Shown here piece by piece: positions 33,951 through 42,462 of a stretch of DNA of 64,000 nucleotides. The translations under genes and the position numbers were made by a program. The stretch comes from Chloroflexota bacterium. GTDB taxonomy: Bacteria > Chloroflexota > Anaerolineae > Anaerolineales > Villigracilaceae. The stretch covers positions 1 to 64,000 of the forward strand of contig JAIOAQ010000010.1 in NCBI GenBank assembly GCA_019873735.1. Reading direction: 5' to 3'. Under the pieces are notes generated by a model that was not told the origin of the DNA, ran no database searches, and was given only the letters and a program-made list of their open reading frames with translations. Positions within the stretch are counted from its first letter, which is position 1, and every line of letters begins with the position of its first letter.

Positions 33951-35550
33951 GCACGCGTACTCCCTGTTGTTCAATCTGTTCGAGCGGCGTTCCTGTCATC
34001 ATCAGACCAATCGTTTCAATCAGACCCGGGTCTGGCTCACCGGGCTCGATTTTCACTTCGCCCATGATTTTTCCCTCGTAAATCACGTAGATTCGGTCGC
34101 TTAGGGAGAGTAACTCCTCAAGTTCTTCTGAGATAAGCAGGATGGCAGCGCCAGCCTCGCGTTGTGCCAGAAGAAGCCGGTGAACGCCCTCGATAGCCCC
34201 TACATCCAGGCCGCGTGTTGGCTGGACGGCAACCATAAACTGGGGTTGACCAGAAATCTCACGTGCCAGAATGACTCGTTGCAGGTTCCCGCCCGAGAGC
34301 AGCCGTACCGGCGTTGAAACGTGTGGTACAATGATGTCATAGGCCTGTTTGAGTTCGTTGGCGTACTTGACGGCCAGCGGCATGTTCAGAAGCCCATACT
34401 GAGAAATAGGGGACTGACGATATTTTCTCATAATGACATTGTCGGTGACGCTCAAATTGGGCGCCGTCCCGACATGGGTGCGGTCTTCGGGGATGTAAGC
34501 CATGCCGCGCTGAATACCAAAGATGACACTGCGATTGCTGACTGTTTCGCCGTTCAGGTAAATGCGTCCTTGTTTGCATTTGCGCAAGCCGGTAATTACC
34601 TGTGATAATTCGCGCTGCCCGTTGCCGGCAACACCGGCCAGGCCAACAATTTCTCCTGCACAAACGTTGATGGAGACGCCGCGCAGGGCTGGCAGGCCTT
34701 TGTCGTTGTCGGCGTGTACATCCTGGATGTCCAGAACAACTTCTCCGCGCTGGACAGGTTTCTTTTCCAGGTTGAAAATCACATCACGCCCTACCATCAA
34801 ATTGGCCAATTGTTGTCGGGTAAGTCCCCTGGCGGGTTGTCCGGCTGCAGTTACTTTGCCGCGCCGAAGAACGGTCACCCGATCGGCAATGGCCGTGATT
34901 TCGTTTAACTTATGGCTGATGAAGATAATGGATTTTCCTTGGGCAGTCATCGAACGCAGGATGCTGAACAGGCCTTCAATTTCCTGGGGCGCCAGGACAG
35001 CAGTCGGTTCATCCATGATGAGGACATTGGCGCCGCGATAAAGCATTTTCAGGATTTCTACCCGCTGCTGTTCGCCAACTGAGAGTTGCCAGATTTTGGC
35101 ACGCGGGTCAACTTCCAGTCCAAATTGTTTGCCCAATTCTGCAATTTTGGAGTCGTATCGAGAAAGATTCAAAATGAATCTTGGATTGTCTAAGCCAAGC
35201 AGGATATTTTCTGTAACGGTCTGTGATGGTACCAGCATAAAATGCTGATGGATCATGCCGATTCCAGCATTGATGGCATCACGGGGCGAAGAGAAAGTGA
35301 CGGGGACGCCGTTGATTTTGATAACGCCGGAATCTTGTCGGTAAAGCCCGGCCAATACATTCATCAGGGTGCTTTTCCCGGCTCCATTCTCGCCAAGCAG
35401 AGCATGGATTTCGCCGGGACGCAATTCAAAATCTACGTGGTCATTAGCAAGCACACCGGGAAATCGCTTGACGATACCGCGCATTTCTACAACGAACGGG
35501 GGCTGGGCGGGGGATGGGTCTGGGTTGTTGGGGAGGTTGGGTTGAGCCAT
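33943..35550 (-). CDS. Nucleoside-type ABC transporter ATPase with two nucleotide domains (NupO-like)
   Basis: About 535 residues with two fused ATPase domains, as in sugar and nucleoside importers. The first has GENGAGKSTLMNVLAGL, QLSVGEQQRVEILK and LIMDEPTAVL. The second has GVAGNGQRELSQVI, LLSGGNLQRVILARE and a degenerate Walker A, as usual. Of three nearby ATG codons I choose the one at 35550 because AGGAG sits seven bases upstream; the first is at 35571. A hairpin precedes it in the operon, which may lower its expression relative to the binding protein. Confidence 0.9.
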   Translation of the reverse strand: MAQPNLPNNPDPSPAQPPFVVEMRGIVKRFPGVLANDHVDFELRPGEIHALLGENGAGKSTLMNVLAGLYRQDSGVIKINGVPVTFSSPRDAINAGIGMIHQHFMLVPSQTVTENILLGLDNPRFILNLSRYDSKIAELGKQFGLEVDPRAKIWQLSVGEQQRVEILKMLYRGANVLIMDEPTAVLAPQEIEGLFSILRSMTAQGKSIIFISHKLNEITAIADRVTVLRRGKVTAAGQPARGLTRQQLANLMVGRDVIFNLEKKPVQRGEVVLDIQDVHADNDKGLPALRGVSINVCAGEIVGLAGVAGNGQRELSQVITGLRKCKQGRIYLNGETVSNRSVIFGIQRGMAYIPEDRTHVGTAPNLSVTDNVIMRKYRQSPISQYGLLNMPLAVKYANELKQAYDIIVPHVSTPVRLLSGGNLQRVILAREISGQPQFMVAVQPTRGLDVGAIEGVHRLLLAQREAGAAILLISEELEELLSLSDRIYVIYEGKIMGEVKIEPGEPDPGLIETIGLMMTGTPLEQIEQQGVRVHG

Positions 35551-35606
35551 GGTCATGCTCCTGGGGCGCATGGGATTGATAATACTTGAATTGCCTACCT
35601 CTAAAG

Positions 35607-35639
35607 AAGGGGCCAGAACCCTTCAAGTCCTGGCCCCTT
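35607..35639 (-). terminator. Attenuating hairpin between BMP1 and the transporter ATPase
   Basis: Stem AAGGGGCCAG (35607-35616) and CTGGCCCCTT (35630-35639) with a 13-base loop, followed on the minus strand by CTTT. It lies 18 bases after the binding-protein stop. A partial terminator here would give more binding protein than transporter, a common arrangement. Confidence 0.75.
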
Positions 35640-35656
35640 TGATTTTTGGCAGGTGG

Positions 35657-36856
35657 TTACTGCAACGATGGCAGTTCGGCGGTGATTCCTTCAGCCCACC
35701 AGTACATACCGGTCTTGACGTCAGGATTCCACTCTTTGAACTGATCGAGGTCCAGTTGTTCCAGCGAGACGCCATCTGCCAGGATCAGGTTGCCCTTGTT
35801 ATCGTAGATCGGGCCTTTGAAGACATCGAAGCGGGTGAATTCGCCGGCCAGCATCTTATCCAGGGTGTCCTTTACCATGGCGATGACCTCTGGGTCAAGG
35901 TCTTTCATGCCGGGTGTCAGTTCCTGGCCTTCCATGAAGCCATACAGGCCCAGCGCGCCGCTGTCGGCGTCAAAGTAATCCCAGCCTGGGACATAGGTGC
36001 CGGCAATGGTTTCTTCTGTAATCTTGGCGTAGATGGGGCCCCAGTTCCAGTAGGGCGCGGTCAGGCAGCGTTCTACCTTGCAGGAGCCGTACCAGTCGTA
36101 GGTGACGCCCCACTTGCCCTTTTCCTGCGCCACATCTGCTACTGCGGGGGTATCCGCACCGGTGAAGACCACTTGCGCCCCGGCGTCGAACAGGGAGGCA
36201 GCAGCTTCCTTCTCAATGATGGGGTCATGCCAGGTGTTGATCCAGCGGACGTCCATGGTGCACTCGGGGCAGGTTTTCTTCATGCCCAGCGCAATGGCAT
36301 TGCCCAGGCGCAGTTCTTCCGGAATGGGGAAGGTGGCCATGTAGCCGAGTTTGGGATTGCCGTCGGCCTTGGCGCGGGCGCCAGCAATCATACCGGCCAG
36401 ATATTTCATGTTTTCCATCGCGCCAAACAGGTTGCCAAAGTTTTTCTGATTGGTCTTGTAGCCGCTGATGTGGATGAACATGACATCCGGGAACTCTTCC
36501 GCCACCGTCTCCATCGGGTCCATGAAACCGAAGGAAGTGCCGAAGATGAGGTCAAAACCCTTGCGGGCCAGGCTGCGGAAGACCTGCTCGGAGTCCGCGC
36601 CTTCTGGCACGTTCTCGATATAGGCTACATGGACGTTAGGGACGTTTTCTTCCACGTAAACCAGGCCCTCGTAGTGTGCCTGTGACCAGCCGCCGTCGTC
36701 GTGCGGGCCAATCAGCACCATAGCAACATTGAATTTGCCGCTTTTGATATCCGGAATCTGGAAGCCGCCGACTTCCTCCGTTTTTGGTCCGCAGGCCGCA
36801 AGCACCATCGCTACAACGGCCAGCCAAAGGGCCACAACATAAAACGACTTACGCAT
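35657..36856 (-). CDS. BMP-family nucleoside-binding lipoprotein
   Basis: A 399-residue solute-binding lipoprotein. The signal peptide ends at lipobox VLAAC (Cys22). Family features of the Bmp/PnrA/Med group include VLIGPHDDGGWSQAHYEGL, FDLIFGTSFGFMDP, NFGNLFGAMENMKYLAGMIAG and YFDADSGALGLYGFMEG. It recognises purine nucleosides by family knowledge. It is the first gene of the transporter-xanthine dehydrogenase operon, with AAGGAGGAG before the ATG and the GntR operator upstream. Confidence 0.9.
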   Translation of the reverse strand: MRKSFYVVALWLAVVAMVLAACGPKTEEVGGFQIPDIKSGKFNVAMVLIGPHDDGGWSQAHYEGLVYVEENVPNVHVAYIENVPEGADSEQVFRSLARKGFDLIFGTSFGFMDPMETVAEEFPDVMFIHISGYKTNQKNFGNLFGAMENMKYLAGMIAGARAKADGNPKLGYMATFPIPEELRLGNAIALGMKKTCPECTMDVRWINTWHDPIIEKEAAASLFDAGAQVVFTGADTPAVADVAQEKGKWGVTYDWYGSCKVERCLTAPYWNWGPIYAKITEETIAGTYVPGWDYFDADSGALGLYGFMEGQELTPGMKDLDPEVIAMVKDTLDKMLAGEFTRFDVFKGPIYDNKGNLILADGVSLEQLDLDQFKEWNPDVKTGMYWWAEGITAELPSLQ

Positions 36857-36964
36857 TTACTCCTCCTTTTCTAGTAATAGGGGTATGAAATATATGTTTG
36901 ACAAGCATGAGGGGAAACGACAAGCACTCTTTGATGAGCAACCTCCTTTCGGATCGGCATAGGT

Positions 36965-37010
36965 GTTGTCTGACAACTTCATTGTATAACACTTTTGGCA
37001 AAAAAATCAA
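36965..37010 (-). promoter_or_regulatory. Promoter and GntR-type operator of the transporter-xdh operon
   Basis: On the minus strand: -35 TTGATT (37005-37010), 16-base spacer, -10 TATACA (36983-36988), then the palindrome GTTGTC-A-GACAAC (36965-36977) five bases downstream, over the expected start of transcription. The 11-base core TTGTCTGACAA is identical to that at 49324-49334. It matches the form of GntR-family sites, and a GntR/UTRA regulator is encoded in the same island. Confidence 0.82.
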
Positions 37011-37056
37011 GTACATTTCTCACAATAAATTTGGTAAATTATCCAAAATGCTGTTT

Positions 37057-38265
37057 TCAAGGCCACCGGCTCATGCCCTGTAGCAGGTCCGGCAGATACC
37101 ACACCTGTTCGTCGGTGGCCGCCTGGCCTGCAGGCAGATAAGAAGTGCCATCTAATAAGTTCAGCGGCCCGGTCCATAGATTTAGGCCAAAAGCCAGTTC
37201 TTCAACAAAATGATCCAGACCCACGTTGACCGCTTGCGAGAGAGCCGGGCCGCGAAAGAAGCCGATGGCGCTGGTATCGCTTTCGTTGATATCGGCCCAG
37301 TCTGGCCCGTTCCAGCGGAAAGCGGGCTGCCAGTTGCCATCCTGAGCGGCCTTGACAGCCGTTACGTAGGCCGGGCCCCAGTTGAAATAAGGGACGCCCA
37401 GGCAGGTTTGAGGCGCGGCTTGGCAGGCAGGGATAGAGTCGTACGCGATGACCCACGCATGGCGCCCGGCTGCGTTTTGCATTTGGGCAACTGGAATGGC
37501 CTGTTGGGTGCCGGGGCCAAGAATCAACACATCGCTCCCGTTTGCGTACAGATTTTCGGCGCTTTGAGCGGGATCGCCGGCAGGGGCAACCAAAAACTTT
37601 AATCGGATTGGGTCTTGCGCGCGATAATTTTGCCAGCAATACTTTGTGCCCAAAAAGGCCGAAGCCGCCAAACGTCGGCTCTCATACTCGTCCCTCAAAC
37701 CCAAATAGCCGATGTTTCCGGTTTGTGTGGTCAGGGCCGCCGCGCAGCCTGCAATCATTTGCCCGTATTCCATACGTCCGGCGACATTGCTCAGGTTCGG
37801 TAGGGCGGCATAATTTTGCCCGGATGGCCAAGCCTGATCTCCGGCAACAATGACCACATACAACTCGGGATGAGCGCGGGCAAACTGTAGTCCGCTCTCT
37901 GCCATTTGACTTGAAGTAAAGATGATCAGGCGCGCCCCTTGTCCTTTGAGTTTCTCTGCTGCCAGAGCCGGCTCGATGCCGGGCTGATCAATGTAAATCA
38001 TTTTTGTATCTGAAAGTTTTGCCTCTACGTAGGTTCCTGCCAGATAGTGTGCCTGATTCTCGCCCTGATCATTATATGGGCCGCTTAAAATCAGGCCAAA
38101 GGTGTAAAGGACGGGAGTTGGTTCAACCAGCGTTGGGACAAGAGTAATATGGGAAAAGTCGAATTCTGGCTGAGTATGCCTTGGGGCGCAGCCCATCAGC
38201 CCCACACCGATTCCCAGCAGGCAGACCAGCAAAATAGATCGAGAGGGCTTGGATGCCGCGGTCAT
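37057..38265 (-). CDS. Second BMP-family lipoprotein
   Basis: A BMP-like solute-binding protein of about 402 residues. I start it at the ATG at 38265, whose ATGA overlaps the stop of the membrane protein gene; a longer frame from 38361 would add a basic stretch that does not look like a signal. The signal peptide reaches lipobox GLMGC. Family-like stretches are TFGLILSGPYNDQGENQAHY, EYGQMIAGCAAALTT, VPYFNWGPAYVTAVKA and IGFFRGP. It differs clearly from the first BMP protein and may bind another ligand or act as a sensor. It is coupled to the membrane protein, not to the transporter. Confidence 0.82.
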   Translation of the reverse strand: MTAASKPSRSILLVCLLGIGVGLMGCAPRHTQPEFDFSHITLVPTLVEPTPVLYTFGLILSGPYNDQGENQAHYLAGTYVEAKLSDTKMIYIDQPGIEPALAAEKLKGQGARLIIFTSSQMAESGLQFARAHPELYVVIVAGDQAWPSGQNYAALPNLSNVAGRMEYGQMIAGCAAALTTQTGNIGYLGLRDEYESRRLAASAFLGTKYCWQNYRAQDPIRLKFLVAPAGDPAQSAENLYANGSDVLILGPGTQQAIPVAQMQNAAGRHAWVIAYDSIPACQAAPQTCLGVPYFNWGPAYVTAVKAAQDGNWQPAFRWNGPDWADINESDTSAIGFFRGPALSQAVNVGLDHFVEELAFGLNLWTGPLNLLDGTSYLPAGQAATDEQVWYLPDLLQGMSRWP

Positions 38266-40298
38266 GGCGCACAACCCAATTCGGCCTCTGCTTTTTGCAC
38301 GGCCTGTTCTTTTGCCGCGCTGGCCGGCGTGCTTTCTTCGATCCGCGCCCAGAGTTGACACAAGAGGGGGCGCATGTAGTTTTTGCTGACCAGGTATGCC
38401 TCTTTGGAGATTTCCTGAGCGCGTTCCCAGTTGCCGGTATGCGCATAGCCTTCGATGAAGACAAAGCGCTCAACGGGATTATTGGGGTGGTCGTTCAGGT
38501 TGAAGGCAATCTCTCCCAGAGCGGCTACTTGTTCCCAGTCGCCGCGCTGACGCGCCAGATCGGCTTGTTCGAAGTAGTAACACCAGCCATGCGGCGGCTC
38601 CGGCTGGTAGATTGCCGGCAGTTGCGGCTTGCCTTCCAAAAGAATCCACTTGTTGCTTGAAAGCGCCGCTGCATCCCGCATCAACGGTCCTATCAGTTTG
38701 TTGTTAACGTCCAGGTCTGCTTCCAGCACTCGCAGGCAGGAGGGTGGAGAATAGACAAGGACAATCGCCTGAGATGTATTTCCGTGGAAGACGGCGACGC
38801 GGTCATAGTCGTGTGCTGTTTGATAACCGGGCTTGAGGGCGGGCAGGTTATTGCCTCCCAGCCGATTGGTGGGGAAGTAAATCATGTAGTGAAGTTCGGC
38901 AGAGCGATTTTCGGGCGCGTATATCCAGTTCAGCGGGGTCGAAAGAGAGTTATCGCTGTAATATGAAATGGCATCTTCGTTCATGATTAACATGGTGCCG
39001 GGTTGTATGCCCGGCATGCGCCATGACATTTGCCAGAACAGATTTTTTTGGGTGATCCAGGCGCGGCGGTATTCGTCGCTCCACTGGAATTGCCGGCCTG
39101 CAGAAAAGGCAATCACCAATACTACCAGCATTACCTTTAGCCACTGTTTGGCCTTTAGCCACGTTAACAGGCCTGCCAAAAGCAGACTGGCGCCCAGCAT
39201 AAAAGGGATGGTAAAACGATTCATCGGGAAGGCAAGCGTTGGCGGCTGCCCAATCAAGTAGAACGGCCAACCGGCAACCAGACAGATGAGCAAACCGGCA
39301 GCTGCAGCCTCTTTGCCTCCCTGGCGGTTGCCTGGCGGCTCATCCCGGACCCGTAAGAGGGTCGCCGTTAAACCGGCTGCTACACCTGCGGTGACCAGAA
39401 TCCACAGTGCAAAGACGCGCCAGCCGAGCATGAAAGGATTGGGAATGGAAAACGCCTTCAGCCAGGCCGGCAGGTTGACCAGCCATATGCTTTTGACGAG
39501 CATGTAGGCCAGGTCTATTAAAGTTTGAAGAGGCGTTGCCGTAAGGCTTTCGAGCAAATTAAATTGATAGTGGGTTGTCTGCCCCTTATACAGGAATGCC
39601 CGCCAGTAGACGGCAAGCAGGAAAACGCTCAGGTAGGGAATCCAGGCCTGGGTCGCCCGAACCAGCCTTGAGCGTCGTCCTGACGCGTGATGTGAGATGG
39701 CAAAGAGGGCCAGGGGGCGCAAGAGGTCCAAAAGGAAAAAGTACTCCAGCGTCCACAAATTGGCTGCCGAAAGAAGCAGGGCAGGGATGGTTAATGGCCA
39801 GTAAAGGCGTTTTCTCTCCTGTGCAACGAGCATGAGCCAGAAAGAGAGCAGAAAAGCCGTCAGGATAATCCAGAAATGCGCGTATAAATAGGCAGCAAAT
39901 TGTTGATTGAAACCGGGGTAAATCAGCAACAGCAGGCTGGCCCACAAGGCCAGGCTTTTTTGCTTTGGCCACAGTTTGCGTAGAAGCAACCAGAATGATA
40001 GGCCCGTTAGCCAACGCCAAACTAGGCCGAAAATTTGCCAGGCCAGCGGCTTGTGCGGCAAGATCCGCGTGGTAATCCAATATAACTCACCCCAGACAGG
40101 CCGATTTTCTGAAAAATAGAGCAGGTTTTTTTCGCGGCCCAATTCATAAGGTATCCACGACATGGGCAGATCATCCCAGTAAAAACCCAGGGATGAAATT
40201 TGCAGCCCATAGGCCAGGATACACACGCCCAGCATAAGCAGGGGCGGGCCTGCGGGTGAATTGATGAATTTTTCTATGCGGCTGCTGATGCTTTTCAT
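38262..40298 (-). CDS. Glycosyltransferase-like polytopic membrane protein
   Basis: A 678-residue membrane protein. About ten spans occupy residues 20-415, and the first external loop carries GFYWDDLPMSW, where an acidic pair after the first helix resembles the catalytic WDD-type motif of GT39/GT83 (PMT-like) lipid-dependent glycosyltransferases. A soluble C-terminus (about 420-678) ends in helical TPR-like repeats (YFEQADLARQRGDWEQVAAL, GYAHTGNWERAQEISKEAYL). No substrate can be named. Its stop overlaps the start of the second BMP lipoprotein by four bases, so the two are made together. Its presence among purine genes is unexplained. Confidence 0.65.
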   Translation of the reverse strand: MKSISSRIEKFINSPAGPPLLMLGVCILAYGLQISSLGFYWDDLPMSWIPYELGREKNLLYFSENRPVWGELYWITTRILPHKPLAWQIFGLVWRWLTGLSFWLLLRKLWPKQKSLALWASLLLLIYPGFNQQFAAYLYAHFWIILTAFLLSFWLMLVAQERKRLYWPLTIPALLLSAANLWTLEYFFLLDLLRPLALFAISHHASGRRSRLVRATQAWIPYLSVFLLAVYWRAFLYKGQTTHYQFNLLESLTATPLQTLIDLAYMLVKSIWLVNLPAWLKAFSIPNPFMLGWRVFALWILVTAGVAAGLTATLLRVRDEPPGNRQGGKEAAAAGLLICLVAGWPFYLIGQPPTLAFPMNRFTIPFMLGASLLLAGLLTWLKAKQWLKVMLVVLVIAFSAGRQFQWSDEYRRAWITQKNLFWQMSWRMPGIQPGTMLIMNEDAISYYSDNSLSTPLNWIYAPENRSAELHYMIYFPTNRLGGNNLPALKPGYQTAHDYDRVAVFHGNTSQAIVLVYSPPSCLRVLEADLDVNNKLIGPLMRDAAALSSNKWILLEGKPQLPAIYQPEPPHGWCYYFEQADLARQRGDWEQVAALGEIAFNLNDHPNNPVERFVFIEGYAHTGNWERAQEISKEAYLVSKNYMRPLLCQLWARIEESTPASAAKEQAVQKAEAELGCAP

Positions 40299-40310
40299 CT
40301 ACGGATACAA

Positions 40311-40347
40311 AACTCCTGGCGGAAGAGCAATTCCCCCGCCAGGAGTT
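40311..40347. terminator. Terminator after arcC
   Basis: Stem AACTCCTGGCGG (40311-40322) and CCGCCAGGAGTT (40336-40347), perfect over 12 bases, loop of 13. On the minus strand it is followed by TTTTG. It ends the carbamate kinase transcript before the membrane protein gene. Confidence 0.85.
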
Positions 40348-40356
40348 GATGGATAG

Positions 40357-41313
40357 TTACGGCACAATCCACGTCCCGGTCTCGCCTTTGAGGGCGCGGC
40401 CGATGTTTTCGGGATTGGTGATGAGCGCCTTGCCGTTGGGGTTGGCTTCCAGGTACCAGATGATGGCCTGAATCTTGGGCGCCATCGAGCCTTTGGCAAA
40501 GTGCGTGCCTTCCGCCAGGTATTGCTTGGCCTCGGCCAGGGTCATCTTGTCAATCCATTTCTGGTCGGGCTTGCCGAAGTTGAGGGCCACCTTTTCGACC
40601 GCGGTGGAGATGACGAAGAGGTCGGCGTTGATTTCGCGCGCCAGCAGGCTGGAGGCGTAGTCCTTGTCAATCACTGCGGCGGTGCCGACGTATTCGCCGT
40701 TGCCCTTGTCGATGACCGGGATGCCGCCGCCGCCGACGGTGATGACGATAATGCCGGCATTCAACAGCGTTTTGACCGTTTCGAGTTCGACCACTTCCTT
40801 GGGCAGGGGCGAGGCGACGACGCGCCGCCAGCCGCGCCCGGCGTCTTCGACCACGTTCCAGCCCATTTCCTTCTCGCGGCGTTTGGCCTCGGCCTCGTCC
40901 ATGAAACTGCCAATGGGCTTGGTGGGATTCTGGAAGGCTTTATCGTTCTTGTCCACCAGCACCTGGGTCACAACCGTGGCGACGTTCTTCTTGATGCCGC
41001 GCCGGTAGAGTTCGTTTTGCAGATTCTGCTGCAGGGCGTAGCCGATGGCGCCCTGGCTGTCGGCGCCGCACACGTCGAGCGGGACCTCGTGCATGCCCTC
41101 CACCTTCGCGGCGATTTCCGAGCGGCGCAGGATGAAGCCCACCTGCGGCCCGTTGCCGTGACCGATGGCCACGTCCCAGCCGGCTTCGATCATGTCGGCG
41201 ATGTGGTAGCAGGTCTCTTTCGCGGCCTGGTACTGGTCCTCAACCGTTTTGTGTTTTTCGTCTTTGATGAGTGAATTGCCGCCAATGGCGACGACTGCGA
41301 GTTTTCTTGCCAT
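40357..41313 (-). CDS. arcC: Carbamate kinase
   Basis: A 318-residue amino-acid-kinase-fold enzyme: MARKLAVVAIGGNSLIKD, GHGNGPQVGFIL, CGADSQGAIGYALQQ, VASPLPKEVVE, TVGGGGIPVID, AEGTHFAKGSMAPKIQA. It converts carbamoyl phosphate and ADP to ATP and carbamate. The ATG at 41313 has AAGGAG seven bases upstream; the frame continues 21 codons further, but only through repeat sequence. In this island it would harvest ATP from carbamoyl phosphate released by one of the adjacent carbamoyltransferases, like YqeA in the E. coli purine cluster. No arginine deiminase is present. Confidence 0.94.
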   Translation of the reverse strand: MARKLAVVAIGGNSLIKDEKHKTVEDQYQAAKETCYHIADMIEAGWDVAIGHGNGPQVGFILRRSEIAAKVEGMHEVPLDVCGADSQGAIGYALQQNLQNELYRRGIKKNVATVVTQVLVDKNDKAFQNPTKPIGSFMDEAEAKRREKEMGWNVVEDAGRGWRRVVASPLPKEVVELETVKTLLNAGIIVITVGGGGIPVIDKGNGEYVGTAAVIDKDYASSLLAREINADLFVISTAVEKVALNFGKPDQKWIDKMTLAEAKQYLAEGTHFAKGSMAPKIQAIIWYLEANPNGKALITNPENIGRALKGETGTWIVP

Positions 41314-41339
41314 TGAAATTCTCCTTGGGTGTGCATGAG

Positions 41340-41457
41340 GGAGCAGGGGAGCAGGTACACAAGTATATGGGTACACAAGTACACAAGTCTACCTGTATAC
41401 CTGTATACCTGTATACCTGTCTACTTGTTTACCTGTTTACCTGTTTACCTGTCTACC
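41340..41457. repeat. TACCTGT tandem and inverted repeats between arcC and the YgeW-like gene
   Basis: Short units (GTACACAAG on the left, TACCTGTAT or TACCTGTTT on the right) repeated about every ten bases, with the left half complementary to the right half. The same words recur at 43454-43553 and 44055-44113. The spacing is too short and regular for CRISPR. Confidence 0.85.
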
Positions 41458-42447
41458 CTAAGACATCGTCAACGCCATGACCGCCTTCTGTGCGTGCAGG
41501 CGGTTTTCAGCCTCGTCATAGACGACCGAGTTGGGGCCGTCAATCACGCCGTCGGTGACTTCGATATTGCGGTCGGCGGGCAGCGGGTGCATGTAAATGG
41601 CGTCCGGCTTGGCAAGGGCCATCTTGCGTTCGTCGGTGATCCAGTGTTCGTATTTCTTGATGATCTTCGCGCCCTCTTCGGCGTCTGGGGTGTGGACCAT
41701 CGCACCCCACGACTTGGCGTAGATGATGTCGGCGTCCTTGAAAGCCTTTTCCATCCCGTCCGGGTCGGAGATGACCTCGAAGCCGACTCCCGCTTTCCTG
41801 GCCTCGGCCTCGGCCTGGTCCATGATCTCGGGCATCAGGCGGAATTCCGGCGGGTGGACGAGGGTGACATCCAGCCCAAAGCGCGGCATCTGCAGGATGA
41901 GTGACTGCGGCACCGACATCGGCTTCTGGTACGAAGCGGCGTAAGCCCACGAGACGACCATCTTCTTGCGGCGCAGGTCGCGGCCTTTTTTCTCGACGAT
42001 GGTCATCAGGTCGGCCAGGCACTGGAAGGGATGGTAGATATCGCATTGCATGTTCAGCACCGGGACGCGCGAGTACTTGGCCACCTCGTTGATGTACTTG
42101 TTGCCCACGCCCCAGTCCACGTGGCGGATGGCGATGCCGTCGAAGTAGCGGCCAAAGATTTCGCCGATTTCCTTCGGCGTGTCGCCATGGGCGATTTGGG
42201 TGGTGCGGCTTTCGATGAAAGCGCCGTGTCCGCCCAGTTGGGCGATGCCGGCCTCGAACGAACCGCGCGTGCGGGTGGACGAGAAGAAGAACAGCATCGC
42301 CAGCACTTTATCGCGCAGATAAGCGTGCGGTTCGTTGAGGGCGCGCTTGCGCTTCAGGTCGAAGGCCACGTCGAGGACGGTTTCGACTTCTTCTTTGGTA
42401 AAGTCCAGGTCGCCGATCAAGTCACGGCCATGAAGAAATGTTTGCAT
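41458..42447 (-). CDS. YgeW-like carbamoyltransferase of uncertain substrate
   Basis: A 329-residue aspartate/ornithine carbamoyltransferase fold. The carbamoyl phosphate motif is SSTRTRGSFE, followed by TTQIAHGDTPKEIGEIFGRYF, HPFQCLADLMTI and ADIIYAKSWGAMVH, which resembles YgeW and acetylornithine enzymes more than ornithine carbamoyltransferase. The second-substrate loop reads HPLPADR, whereas ornithine-type enzymes have HCLPA, so ornithine is not the expected substrate. By context it would release carbamoyl phosphate from a purine-ring breakdown product for the adjacent kinase. It is shorter than E. coli YgeW (about 396). A GGAG site precedes the ATG. Confidence 0.82.
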   Translation of the reverse strand: MQTFLHGRDLIGDLDFTKEEVETVLDVAFDLKRKRALNEPHAYLRDKVLAMLFFFSSTRTRGSFEAGIAQLGGHGAFIESRTTQIAHGDTPKEIGEIFGRYFDGIAIRHVDWGVGNKYINEVAKYSRVPVLNMQCDIYHPFQCLADLMTIVEKKGRDLRRKKMVVSWAYAASYQKPMSVPQSLILQMPRFGLDVTLVHPPEFRLMPEIMDQAEAEARKAGVGFEVISDPDGMEKAFKDADIIYAKSWGAMVHTPDAEEGAKIIKKYEHWITDERKMALAKPDAIYMHPLPADRNIEVTDGVIDGPNSVVYDEAENRLHAQKAVMALTMS

Positions 42448-42462
42448 AAGTAAATCTCCTTT

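Noticed and set aside
41314-41376. N-terminal extension of arcC by 21 codons.
   Set aside because: The extension is read from repeat sequence and non-kinase DNA; the ATG at 41313 with AAGGAG upstream begins the family N-terminus.
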